A stretch of DNA of 64,000 nt, taken from assembly GCA_947307415.1 (NCBI GenBank), contig CAMZJA010000001.1, positions 310,001 through 374,000 of the forward strand. Direction: 5' to 3'. The first letter of the stretch is position 1, and every line of letters starts with the position of its first letter. Made by a program: the position numbers and the translations under genes. The notes below the pieces were generated by a model. The model was not told the origin of the DNA. It ran no database searches and worked only from the letters and a program-made list of their open reading frames with translations. This document shows positions 1 through 8,396 of the stretch, one piece after another. This DNA comes from an uncultured Bacteroidales bacterium. Lineage in GTDB: Bacteria > Bacteroidota > Bacteroidia > Bacteroidales > F082.

Positions 1-958
1 CCTGCTGGAAGTTCTGCATGTTGACCTCTGCTTCCTCCAACGACTCCTGAATTCCAACCAACTCCTTATCGATAAATTTGATTGTATTGTCAGAAACTCT
101 GTTCTTGAGATCCAAATCTCTTTGAACAAACTGGTTGCACAGCTCATTCAGATAATCAGTGATCTTAGCGGCATTGGTTCCTTGAATAGTCAGTCGGAGC
201 AATGAAGCCTGCTTGCTGATGTTCGCGACGCTCATGCTACCGCTCATCATACCAACCTGCGAAATCATGCTGTTGAGACGGAACGAGAGTTTCACTTTGC
301 TGTCGCTGTCGACATTATAATGGCTGTTAAGAATGATACGGAATCTATTCAAACCATTGTCGATAGTGTCGCCGAAATTATATGTCTCCTCAAACTCAAA
401 TTCACCGATTTGTCCAGCATATCTATCGGTAATATAATCATATTTGCCTGCTCCCTTTGATTTGGCACTTAATCTATACTGACCGTTGTCAAGGATTTTG
501 ACAGTATAAATCACACCTACCATCTGAGGCACCGAGTAGTCGACTTCAACAGTAAACGGATTGTCTTTATACAATTCGTATGTCGCAAATCGGCCTTTCG
601 CGAAGTATGAAACATTGAAATCGAGGTTTTTTAAGGCTTTTTCAGCAAGCATATATGATTGCAAAATACCGATTTCATTATCGACATTACCATAGCTTCT
701 GAAACTCATACCCGTCATCATTGAGGCAGCATCCATTCCCATTTTCGTCTCCTTAATGTAAATCGACGACGAAACCTGATAAACATTAGGTGTATATCTG
801 TTATAGACATAACCTGCCATCAATGCTATGATTCCGAAAATGACAAACAAATACCAATAACTCAAAAATTTGATGATAAGGGTTTTGATATCAATAGTTT
901 CTTCCTCCTGAGTTTTCAAAGGAGCCTGAAAATTGTTAATCTCGTTGTTAGTACTCAT
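1..958 (-). CDS. Wzz-type polysaccharide chain-length/export inner-membrane protein (partial, C-terminus outside window)
   Basis: About 319 N-terminal residues are visible; the reading frame is open to the window edge. The ATG at 958-956 gives a protein starting MSTNNEINNF. After a ~30-residue cytoplasmic leader there is one strong membrane segment (around residues 33-52, YWYLFVIFGIIALMAGYVY), then a long periplasmic region. The visible part ends in a Gln/Glu-rich stretch (QESLEEAEVNMQNFQQ) typical of the coiled-coil part of chain-length determinant proteins. In this family the protein sits in the inner membrane and controls length and export of surface polysaccharide; many Bacteroidota members carry a C-terminal tyrosine kinase (BY-kinase), which cannot be checked here. 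The Wza-like gene lies 9 bases upstream on the same strand, the usual pairing for capsule or exopolysaccharide export. Confidence 0.85.
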   Translation of the reverse strand, partial: MSTNNEINNFQAPLKTQEEETIDIKTLIIKFLSYWYLFVIFGIIALMAGYVYNRYTPNVYQVSSSIYIKETKMGMDAASMMTGMSFRSYGNVDNEIGILQSYMLAEKALKNLDFNVSYFAKGRFATYELYKDNPFTVEVDYSVPQMVGVIYTVKILDNGQYRLSAKSKGAGKYDYITDRYAGQIGEFEFEETYNFGDTIDNGLNRFRIILNSHYNVDSDSKVKLSFRLNSMISQVGMMSGSMSVANISKQASLLRLTIQGTNAAKITDYLNELCNQFVQRDLDLKNRVSDNTIKFIDKELVGIQESLEEAEVNMQNFQQ

Positions 959-967
959 TTTGCCTTA

Positions 968-1777
968 TTATTTTGAAGTGTACATAAAGAATGTTAAAAC
1001 TGTGATAAGCAGTGATGCCGCCGAGAAGATTGTCGAGTACGGTATGCTTGTGAAACCATATCTCTTGATTCCCAATGGCTCGATATAAATGATATCGTTA
1101 GGTTTAAGGAAATATTCAGGATTTTCAAGAATATCGGCGTTGTTCATGTTAACTCTCACAATCTGTGAGCCTTCAGTTGTCTGGTGAATAATCTTGACAT
1201 TCCTCTTGTTGGCGAAATCGGTGGCGTTTCCTGCCAAAGCCAAAGCTTGGAACAGGTTGATGTCCGACTGGTAAACCTGATACTGACCAGGTCGTGCCAC
1301 TTCACCGAGAATTGTCAGGTTAAACACACCGAGTTTCACATAAACAATAGTCTCTTTTTGGAATTCTCCGATGATATTCTGAATCTTCTGTTGAATTTCA
1401 TCAATTGTCAAGTCCTTAACATAAATCTTGCCAGCATAAGGGAAGTCAATCAAGCCCTCGTCACTCACGGTGAAACCATTGAGATAGATAGCAGGGTTAC
1501 CGCTTGAATTGCCTCCACTACCAGATGACATGTTATTGCTGTTACTCATATTGAAAAACTCATTGAAGCTCTTGTCCAAACTCGACACCCTGATATAAAG
1601 GTTATCGCCTGGCTGAACTTTGTAGTCAAAACTACGTTTGTTCATATACTCAATGGATGTGACACTGTCAGCCATTTGTTCTTTCTGCAGATACAAAATT
1701 TTCTTTTGTGACACGCACGATGTCATGATCGACACGACAACCGCAACAAACAAAACACTTTTAAATAACCTTCTCAT
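968..1777 (-). CDS. Wza-like polysaccharide export lipoprotein
   Basis: 269 residues. It starts with a lipoprotein signal peptide and lipobox (IMTSC, Cys about 21). A polysaccharide-export domain follows (YKVQPGDNLYIRV near residue 53), then an SLBB-like segment (LGVFNLTILGEVARPGQYQV, about 148-167) and a last hydrophobic stretch at the C-terminus (about 248-265) that would form the outer-membrane helix. In this family the protein forms the outer-membrane channel for capsule or exopolysaccharide, working with the Wzz-like partner encoded just downstream. A Ser/Asn/Gly-rich loop (about 77-93, SNSNNMSSGSGGNSSG) is low complexity. The ATG at 1777 is the only sensible start because the signal peptide begins there. 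Confidence 0.9.
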   Translation of the reverse strand: MRRLFKSVLFVAVVVSIMTSCVSQKKILYLQKEQMADSVTSIEYMNKRSFDYKVQPGDNLYIRVSSLDKSFNEFFNMSNSNNMSSGSGGNSSGNPAIYLNGFTVSDEGLIDFPYAGKIYVKDLTIDEIQQKIQNIIGEFQKETIVYVKLGVFNLTILGEVARPGQYQVYQSDINLFQALALAGNATDFANKRNVKIIHQTTEGSQIVRVNMNNADILENPEYFLKPNDIIYIEPLGIKRYGFTSIPYSTIFSAASLLITVLTFFMYTSK

Positions 1778-1795
1778 TTATTTGAATTTTAATAT

Positions 1796-2299
1796 TTATT
1801 TCTTATTTAAACAATTGATTTTCAAACTTTTAATCCCACAAAGAGGGTCTTTTGAATATTTATTTTCTATTCTGAAATTATATTCTCCCTTCTCGTTGAA
1901 AGTCATCTCATTCAAAAGCGGCAGCTCATAATGATAATATCCGTCAACTTTCTCCGATTTGAAATTGCCGTCCCTGTCTTTCAAATAAAAATTGAACTCA
2001 CGCGAACGGCGGCCACCATCAGGAGTGCTGACTGTCAACGCGATATAAAAAATCCCTTTGTCATCATCATGATAAGGATAAATGTTCGGGAAGACATCCG
2101 AAACCTCAATCTCCATCACCACATCAGCTGTCATAGGGGCTTTTTCAACATTATACGAAGCTTCAAGAAAATCAAAACGATTCCAAACCTCACCGTCAAA
2201 ATCTCTCGAAAGCACGGCGCTATCTTGCTTTTCAGTGCAAGACACAAAACTTAACACAAAGACTATCAATGCGATAAATATGTTAAATTTGCCTTTCAT
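1796..2299 (-). CDS. small outer-membrane-type lipoprotein, GldH-like layout
   Basis: 167 residues with a lipobox (FVSC, Cys 21). No confident family match. The layout resembles GldH: a Trp-rich start (VWNRFDF), a central segment with a short 'STPDG' turn, a 'LKDRDG' strand and the closing 'FNEKGEYNFRIEN...GIKSLKIN' pattern, which parallels the 'RGDYHFEIEQ...GITDIGI' ending of the genuine GldH at the right end of this window. It may be a GldH-type accessory lipoprotein of gliding/T9SS function, or belong with the polysaccharide export genes 18 bases downstream. Function not known; the GldH comparison is inference from eye alignment. Confidence 0.6.
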   Translation of the reverse strand: MKGKFNIFIALIVFVLSFVSCTEKQDSAVLSRDFDGEVWNRFDFLEASYNVEKAPMTADVVMEIEVSDVFPNIYPYHDDDKGIFYIALTVSTPDGGRRSREFNFYLKDRDGNFKSEKVDGYYHYELPLLNEMTFNEKGEYNFRIENKYSKDPLCGIKSLKINCLNKK

Positions 2300-2341
2300 T
2301 ATTAGAAGTCGTTTTTATTTTCTTATATTACTCTCAATTTG

Positions 2342-2349
2342 CAAAGATA
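2342..2349 (-). promoter_or_regulatory. Bacteroidota -7 box (TATCTTTG) for the lipoprotein/export operon
   Basis: The + strand reads CAAAGATA, so the minus strand has TATCTTTG, a match to TAnnTTTG. It lies about 43 bases before the ATG of the lipoprotein gene at 2299 and would drive the lipoprotein, Wza-like and Wzz-like genes. Confidence 0.55.
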
Positions 2350-2393
2350 CAATATTTTCTTAATAAAAAAACAAAACTTTAATAAACTTTTAA

Positions 2394-2401
2394 TATTTTT
2401 G
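2394..2401 (+). promoter_or_regulatory. -7 box (TATTTTTG) for mrdA-rodA
   Basis: TATTTTTG fits TAnnTTTG and lies 37 bases before the mrdA ATG in the AT-rich divergent gap. No clear -33 TTG at the expected distance. Confidence 0.5.
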
Positions 2402-2438
2402 TAATTGAAATAAAAACGCTTAAAAAATTCGTAACAAT

Positions 2439-4250
2439 ATGATTAAGAACAAGATAAATTATTCGCAACGCAAATATGTCATCGGCTCGATATTCATATT
2501 GGTAGCTTTTATCCTTTTGATTAAGCTTTTTATCATTCAAATTATTGACAGTTCCTACAAACAATCTTCCGAAAACAACACTCTGCGCTACATCACACAG
2601 TATCCATCGAGGGGCAAGATTTACGACCGCAACGGCAAGCTTCTCGTTTACAACGATGCTGTTTACGACTTGATGGTGGTTCCGAATCAGGTTAAGAATA
2701 TCGACACCTTGTCTTTTTGTAAATTATTGAATATCAATGATTCAATATTCAATATTTACATGAATAAGGCTAAAAAATATTCTCGCATCACCCCATCGAT
2801 TTTCATCTCGCAGATTACGAAGGAGGAATACGGTCGCATTGCCGAGATGCTATACCACTATCCGGGATTTTATTTCCAGACGCGTTCAATACGCCAGTAT
2901 CCGACGCCTATCGCGGCACACACCTTGGGCAGCATAGGCGAGGTGACGAAACCTGAAATGGAGCGCGACCCATATTATCAGCTTGGCGATTACATCGGGA
3001 AATCGGGCATCGAGAAGTATTACGAGAAAGAGCTTCGTGGCACTAAAGGATTGAAAATCACTGTGGTAGACGTACATAACCGTGAGAAGGAACGTTTCAT
3101 GAACGGAGCATACGACACCTTGCCCGAAGCCGGTACCGACATCATCCTCGGTCTCGACGCCGACCTGCAGGCTTACGGCGAATACCTCATGAGTGGAAAA
3201 ACAGGCTCCATCGTCGCCATCGAGCCGACAACAGGACAGATTTTGGCAATGGTCACGAGTCCTACCTACGACCCGAACGAACTGGTCGGCCGCAAGCGTG
3301 GCATGAGATATTCAGAGCTTCTCAACGACCCCGATAAGCCATTGATTAACAGAGCTATAAGCGGCACCTACCCTCCCGGCTCCACCTTCAAGATGATCAA
3401 CGGCCTCGTCTCGCTTGAAAGCGGCGTGATAACAGCCAACACAGCGTATCCGTGTCATGGCCCGGAAAGCGCGCCTATCAAATGCACACACCATCACAGC
3501 TCGCCAGTGCGGCTCTACGACGCCATCGAGAACTCCTGCAACCCCTATTTCTGGCAGGCGTTTCAAGACATGATGAACTCCAAACGCTTTGAAAATCAGA
3601 AGGAAGCGTTTCAGTTTTGGTACAACCAAGTCACCAGCTTCGGTCTCGGCAGAGCATTCAAATCCGACATCCCGTTCACGGTGTCGGGTAACATCCCAAA
3701 GAAGGAATTTTACGACAAGATTTATCGTGGTGTCTGGAATGCTATGACGGTGCGTTCGCTCAGCATCGGACAAGGCGAGATTTTGGTCACGCCACTGCAG
3801 CTCGCCAACGTAGCCGCCGCCATCGGCAACGAAGGCTATTACTATGAGCCTCATTACATTAAGAGCTTCAGTAACAACGACACCGTTGCCTTTGAAAAAC
3901 ACGTCATCGACATCAAACAGAAGCATTTCAAAGACGTGAAGAAAGGCATGCAGAGCGTCTTCGAAGGCGAGCACGGCACCGCCAGGATGTCATATATCCC
4001 TGGCATCACCGTGGGCGGCAAGACAGGCACGGCCGAGAACCCGCATGGCCCCGACCACTCCATCTTCATGGCGTTCGCCCCTGTCGAAAACCCACAGATA
4101 GCCATAGCTGTCGTGGTCGAAAACGCCGGCTTCGGCTCCACCTGGGCGGCCCCGATAGCATCTCTGATGATAGAAAAATATATCCGCGACAACGTCACGC
4201 GACCGAACGTTGAAAAAAGAGTATTAACAATTAACGAGACAGCAAAATGA
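2439..4250 (+). CDS. mrdA: penicillin-binding protein 2 (elongasome transpeptidase)
   Basis: 603 residues. An N-terminal membrane anchor (about 14-36) is followed by the dimerisation/pedestal region with the conserved RGKIYDRNG segment (58-66). The transpeptidase domain has the three penicillin-binding motifs: SxxK at Ser315-Lys318 (PPGSTFK), SxN at Ser366-Asn368 (ENSCN) and KTG at 528-530 (VGGKTGTAE). It cross-links peptidoglycan during side-wall growth together with RodA, whose gene overlaps by four bases (ATGA at 4247-4250). Length and motif spacing are normal for the family, so it should be active and a beta-lactam target. Confidence 0.97.
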   Translation: MIKNKINYSQRKYVIGSIFILVAFILLIKLFIIQIIDSSYKQSSENNTLRYITQYPSRGKIYDRNGKLLVYNDAVYDLMVVPNQVKNIDTLSFCKLLNINDSIFNIYMNKAKKYSRITPSIFISQITKEEYGRIAEMLYHYPGFYFQTRSIRQYPTPIAAHTLGSIGEVTKPEMERDPYYQLGDYIGKSGIEKYYEKELRGTKGLKITVVDVHNREKERFMNGAYDTLPEAGTDIILGLDADLQAYGEYLMSGKTGSIVAIEPTTGQILAMVTSPTYDPNELVGRKRGMRYSELLNDPDKPLINRAISGTYPPGSTFKMINGLVSLESGVITANTAYPCHGPESAPIKCTHHHSSPVRLYDAIENSCNPYFWQAFQDMMNSKRFENQKEAFQFWYNQVTSFGLGRAFKSDIPFTVSGNIPKKEFYDKIYRGVWNAMTVRSLSIGQGEILVTPLQLANVAAAIGNEGYYYEPHYIKSFSNNDTVAFEKHVIDIKQKHFKDVKKGMQSVFEGEHGTARMSYIPGITVGGKTGTAENPHGPDHSIFMAFAPVENPQIAIAVVVENAGFGSTWAAPIASLMIEKYIRDNVTRPNVEKRVLTINETAK

Positions 4251-5503
4251 GAAGCAAAACCATCATCGGAAAGATTGATATATGGCTGGTAATCATATAC
4301 TTAGCCTTGACAACGATAGGTCTTCTCAGTATTTATGCCGCCGCTGTCAACGAGGCGCATCCGCACATCTACGACTTCTCGCAAAACTACGGCAAACAGC
4401 TGCTTTTCATTGGCGTCAGCCTCTTGGTCGGATTCATCATATTGCTTATCGACGCTAAGTTTTTCAACGCTTTCGCATATGTCTTCTACGGCTTCTCGAT
4501 AGTGTGTCTGCTGCTTGTTCTGGTTGTGGGCTCGAAAATCTCCGGCTCCACATCATGGATTCAGCTCGGCCCTATCTCATTCCAACCATCAGAGTTCGCA
4601 AAGTTCGGCACAGCGCTGGCGTTGGCGCATTTCCTGGGCAAACTCGACACCGACATCACAAAGTTCAAGACACAACTCACAGCCTATGGCATAGTTTTCC
4701 TGCCGATGTTGCTGGTCTTGGCACAAGGCGACGCCGGCTCGGCATCAGTTTTCATCATTTTCCTGCTCGTCCTCTATCGCGAAGGCATGGGCGGCAAAAT
4801 CCTGATAATCGGGCTTGTAGCGGCGACACTTTTTATCTTAACTCTCTGTGTATCAAAATGGTACATGATGATCGGACTAGTGGTGCTTTACGCGATTTTC
4901 CTGCTTCTCATCGACCGCACCAAGAAAAACATCTGGCTTCTGACCGGCATCCTCATCGCGGCCTGCGCCTTTGTCTTTTCTGTAGACTTCGCTTTCAACC
5001 ACGTTCTGAAACAGCATCAACGGACGCGTATTAATATCATTTTAGGCAAGGAACACGACATCAAAGGCGTGGGTTATAACCTGAATCAGTCAATGATTGC
5101 TATAGGTTCAGGAGGTTTCAGCGGCAAGGGCTACCTCAACGGCACTATGACGAAATACAACTTCGTGCCCGAGCAGCACACCGACTTCATCTTCTGCACC
5201 GTGGGCGAAGAATCGGGCTTCGTCGGATGCTTCGTTTTGATAAGTCTTTACCTAGCTTTGATATTGAGAATCATGCACTTAGCTGAACGACAACGCTCGC
5301 CGTTCAGCCGAATCTATGGCTATGGCATAGCATGTATTTTCTTCTTCCATTTTGCCATAAATATAGGAATGACAATAGGATTAGTGCCTGTCATCGGCAT
5401 CCCATTGCCATTCCTAAGTTACGGAGGCTCAAGCCTTTTGATGTTCTCGATGATGATATTCGTGTTCCTGAAGCAAGATGCCAACAGGATGAATATCCTT
5501 TAA
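4247..5503 (+). CDS. rodA: RodA, SEDS-family peptidoglycan glycosyltransferase
   Basis: 418 residues with about ten hydrophobic segments. SEDS hallmarks are present: the GSTSWIQLGPISFQPSEFAK block (about 99-118), 'GYNLNQSMIAIGSGG' and the C-terminal 'GLVPVIGIPLPFLSYGGSS' block. It polymerises lipid II into glycan strands and works with the PBP2 encoded immediately upstream, with which it is translationally coupled through the ATGA overlap. Its stop codon (5501-5503) overlaps the stop of the convergent pfkA, so there is no intergenic terminator between them. Confidence 0.97.
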   Translation: MRSKTIIGKIDIWLVIIYLALTTIGLLSIYAAAVNEAHPHIYDFSQNYGKQLLFIGVSLLVGFIILLIDAKFFNAFAYVFYGFSIVCLLLVLVVGSKISGSTSWIQLGPISFQPSEFAKFGTALALAHFLGKLDTDITKFKTQLTAYGIVFLPMLLVLAQGDAGSASVFIIFLLVLYREGMGGKILIIGLVAATLFILTLCVSKWYMMIGLVVLYAIFLLLIDRTKKNIWLLTGILIAACAFVFSVDFAFNHVLKQHQRTRINIILGKEHDIKGVGYNLNQSMIAIGSGGFSGKGYLNGTMTKYNFVPEQHTDFIFCTVGEESGFVGCFVLISLYLALILRIMHLAERQRSPFSRIYGYGIACIFFFHFAINIGMTIGLVPVIGIPLPFLSYGGSSLLMFSMMIFVFLKQDANRMNIL

Positions 5504-6594
5504 ATTCCGAGAGATATATTCAAGCCTTTCGCTGTCCTTATCAAGTCGCAATCCGGCTCGACGAAGTTCATCTTCGCCACGGCGTCTTTGATTGGCACGC
5601 TTATCACATGCGGGTGACGATAAGCCACCATGTGGCCGTATTCCTTGTTCAAAACCATCTCGAACGCCTTCACGCCGAACTGTGATGCCAGCACACGGTC
5701 GTAAGCGATAGGCACGCCGCCGCGCTGCAGGTGACCGAGTGTGGTCTCACGCATATCGTGTTCAAAACCAGCAGCTTTCATCTGCTCGATAAACTTCACT
5801 CCGATGCCGCCTAGCTTCACGTTCTCGTAGCCTGGCTCGTTGCTCTTGGTGAAAATCTGCGTGCCGTCTTTCGGCTTCGCGCCCTCGCTGATGACCACAA
5901 TGGCATGACCGCGGTCGTTGTGGAAACGCTCCTCGAGACGTTTTTTCACTATGTTGACGTCGTAAGGGAACTCCGGCAACAGGCAAACCTCTGCACCACC
6001 AGCAATTGCTGCGTTCAGCGCGATCCAGCCGGCGTCACGTCCCATGACTTCGAGCACGAACACGCGGTTGTGAGATGCTGCTGTTGTCACGAGCTTATCG
6101 ACAGCCTCAGTTGCAATCTGCACTGCGGTCTGGAAACCGAAGGTGCAGTCGGTCATCGAGAGGTCGTTGTCGATGGTCTTCGGCACTCCGATGATGTTCA
6201 AGCCCTTCTCATACAGCTTTTGCGAAATTCTTTGCGAGCCGTCGCCACCAATATTGATGACGCAGTCGACGCCCATATATTCCAGGCGGCGGATCATCTC
6301 GTCACTACGATCGACCACTTCCCAAGTGCCGTCGTTTTTCTTCACTGGCCAGCTGAACGGGCCGCCTTTGTTAGTTGTCTCGATTATTGTGCCGCCACGG
6401 AAGTGTATTCCGCGCACGGCTTCAGGTGTGAGGCGCACTATCTCCTGCGGCTCCCAAAGCACTCCGTTGAAGGCCTGAATGCTGCCGAGAACTTCCCAGT
6501 CGGTCTCCTGCGACGCACGCTTCACAATAGCGCGAATCACAGCGTTCAATCCAGGGCAGTCGCCGCCACCAGTGGTTATAAGGACTCTTTTCAT
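5500..6594 (-). CDS. pfkA: 6-phosphofructokinase
   Basis: 364 residues, glycolysis. Motifs: an N-terminal nucleotide-binding GGGDCPGLN (9-17), GGDGS (116-120) and PKTIDND (138-144) with the catalytic Asp 142. Gly in GGDGS argues for ATP as phosphoryl donor (PPi enzymes have Asp there), while Lys in PKTIDND places it in the group III branch (as in actinomycete and trypanosomatid enzymes) rather than with E. coli PfkA, which has PGTIDND. Its ATG overlaps the stop codon of aspS by four bases, so the two are co-transcribed. Donor specificity is inference. Confidence 0.95.
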   Translation of the reverse strand: MKRVLITTGGGDCPGLNAVIRAIVKRASQETDWEVLGSIQAFNGVLWEPQEIVRLTPEAVRGIHFRGGTIIETTNKGGPFSWPVKKNDGTWEVVDRSDEMIRRLEYMGVDCVINIGGDGSQRISQKLYEKGLNIIGVPKTIDNDLSMTDCTFGFQTAVQIATEAVDKLVTTAASHNRVFVLEVMGRDAGWIALNAAIAGGAEVCLLPEFPYDVNIVKKRLEERFHNDRGHAIVVISEGAKPKDGTQIFTKSNEPGYENVKLGGIGVKFIEQMKAAGFEHDMRETTLGHLQRGGVPIAYDRVLASQFGVKAFEMVLNKEYGHMVAYRHPHVISVPIKDAVAKMNFVEPDCDLIRTAKGLNISLGI

Positions 6595-8351
6595 TGTTTT
6601 AAATTTAATGCAATCTGTAATTCATCTAATTGCTCTTGCGCAATCGGTGATGGTGACTCCGCCATGACGTCGCGTCCCTGGTTGTTCTTTGGGAATGCGA
6701 TGAAGTCGCGGATTGAGTCTTGACCTCCAAAGAGTGAGCAGAGACGGTCGAAACCGAATGCCAATCCTGCGTGAGGTGGTGCTCCGTATTCGAAGGCATT
6801 CATGAGGAATCCGAACTGCTCCTGAGCCTTCTCGTCGGTGAAGCCGAGGGTGTGGAACATCTTCTTCTGCAGGTTCTTGTCGTGGATACGAACCGAGCCG
6901 CCGCCGACCTCAGTGCCGTTGAGCACGATGTCGTAAGCGTTGGCGCGGATCTCACCCCATTTGTCAGGCTGCTCGAGCAAGTATTCATCCTCTGGTTTCG
7001 GAGCCGTGAACGGATGGTGCATGGCGTAATAACGCTGTGTCTCTTCATCCCATTCGAGAAGCGGGAAGTCGATGACCCACAATGGTTTATACACGTTCGG
7101 ATCGCGCAAACCGAGCTGGTTGCCCATCTCGAGACGAAGAGCGTTCATCTGCACTCTGGTCGGCATGGCTTTACCGCTGAGAATCAGCAACATATCACCT
7201 GGTTTGGCGTTGCATTTGTCGAGCCAAGTCTTCAAAACTTCAGGTGTGTAGAATTTATCGACCGATGACTTGATTGTGCCATCTTCGTTATATTTTACGT
7301 AAACCAAGCCTTTTGCACCAACCTGCGGACGTTTCACGAAGTCAGTGAGTGCGTCGGTCTGCTTGCGGGTGTAGTTGGCGCAGCCTTCAGCGTTGATGGC
7401 GACCACAAGTTCAGCCTCGTCGAACACCGAGAAGCCGTGACCTTTCGCCACATCGTTGAGTTCCACAAACTTCATTCCGAAACGGATATCCGGCTTGTCG
7501 GAACCATAATATTTCATGGCGTCATGCCAAGTGATTCTTGGAAAATCGCCAAATTCGATGCCTTTGATGGTCTTGAAAAGATGTTTTGCCAAACCCTCGA
7601 ACATGTTGATGACGTCTTCCTGTTCGACGAACGACATCTCACAGTCGATCTGTGTGAACTCAGGCTGACGGTCGGCGCGGAGGTCTTCATCGCGGAAGCA
7701 GCGCACGATCTGGAAGTAGCGGTCGAAGCCGGCCACCATGAGGAGCTGCTTGAACTGTTGCGGTGACTGAGGAAGAGCGTAGAACTCGCCCGGGTTCATA
7801 CGGCTCGGCACCACGAAGTCGCGGGCACCTTCAGGGGTCGATTTGATCAAGCAAGGAGTTTCAATTTCGAGGAAGTCGTTGCCTGACAGATATTTACGCA
7901 CTTCCTGAGCCATCTTATGGCGCAAGATGATGTTATTCTTGATTGGGTTGCGGCGCAGGTCGAGGTAACGGTACTTCATGCGGATGTCGTCGCCGCCGTC
8001 GCTCACGTCTTCGATTGTGAATGGAGGCACCTTCGAGGTGGTCAAAATCTTAAGACTATCAACCTTCAGCTCGATGTCGCCTGTCGGGTTTTTCGGGTTT
8101 TTCGATTCGCGTTCCACCACGACGCCCTTTGCCTGGATGACAAATTCGCGTCCGATTTCACGGGCGGTTTTCATCGTCTCGGCCGAACTAACGCCTTCTT
8201 GCATAAAGAGTTGCGTAATACCATAACGGTCGCGTAAATCAATCCAAAGCAGGGCGCCTTTGTCGCGCACGCGCTGCACCCAGCCGCTCAAAGTGACTTC
8301 CTGACCCACGTTGGCCATACGAAGTTCACCACATGTATGAGTTCTAAACAT
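6591..8351 (-). CDS. aspS: aspartyl-tRNA synthetase
   Basis: 586 residues, normal bacterial length. Order: N-terminal OB-fold anticodon-binding domain (about 1-105, [14 protein letters not shown]), class II catalytic core with RYLDLRRNP, the SPQQFKQLL / [23 protein letters not shown] active-site block (motif 2), a GAD insertion domain in the middle, and motif 3 (GLAFGFDRL). It charges tRNA-Asp. It is the first gene of an aspS-pfkA operon. Confidence 0.97.
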   Translation of the reverse strand: MFRTHTCGELRMANVGQEVTLSGWVQRVRDKGALLWIDLRDRYGITQLFMQEGVSSAETMKTAREIGREFVIQAKGVVVERESKNPKNPTGDIELKVDSLKILTTSKVPPFTIEDVSDGGDDIRMKYRYLDLRRNPIKNNIILRHKMAQEVRKYLSGNDFLEIETPCLIKSTPEGARDFVVPSRMNPGEFYALPQSPQQFKQLLMVAGFDRYFQIVRCFRDEDLRADRQPEFTQIDCEMSFVEQEDVINMFEGLAKHLFKTIKGIEFGDFPRITWHDAMKYYGSDKPDIRFGMKFVELNDVAKGHGFSVFDEAELVVAINAEGCANYTRKQTDALTDFVKRPQVGAKGLVYVKYNEDGTIKSSVDKFYTPEVLKTWLDKCNAKPGDMLLILSGKAMPTRVQMNALRLEMGNQLGLRDPNVYKPLWVIDFPLLEWDEETQRYYAMHHPFTAPKPEDEYLLEQPDKWGEIRANAYDIVLNGTEVGGGSVRIHDKNLQKKMFHTLGFTDEKAQEQFGFLMNAFEYGAPPHAGLAFGFDRLCSLFGGQDSIRDFIAFPKNNQGRDVMAESPSPIAQEQLDELQIALNLKQ

Positions 8352-8380
8352 ATCGTTTATTATTATATTCTACAAATTTG

Positions 8381-8388
8381 CAAATTTA
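8381..8388 (-). promoter_or_regulatory. -7 box (TAAATTTG) for aspS-pfkA
   Basis: The + strand has CAAATTTA 30 bases before the aspS ATG, a TAnnTTTG match on the minus strand in an AT-rich gap. Confidence 0.45.
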
Positions 8389-8396
8389 CAACTTTT

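Noticed and set aside
3312..3974. Long open frame on the minus strand inside mrdA (about 220 codons)
   Set aside because: It is a shadow of the GC-rich, biased codons of mrdA, which has all penicillin-binding motifs; the shadow protein resembles nothing and has no start context.
5500..6594. PPi-dependent phosphofructokinase
   Set aside because: PKTIDND alone would fit, but GGDGS keeps Gly where PPi enzymes have Asp, so ATP is more likely.
5905..6723. 272-codon open frame on the + strand across pfkA and the end of aspS
   Set aside because: Antisense shadow of two well-identified genes; it spans both genes and has no recognisable domain.
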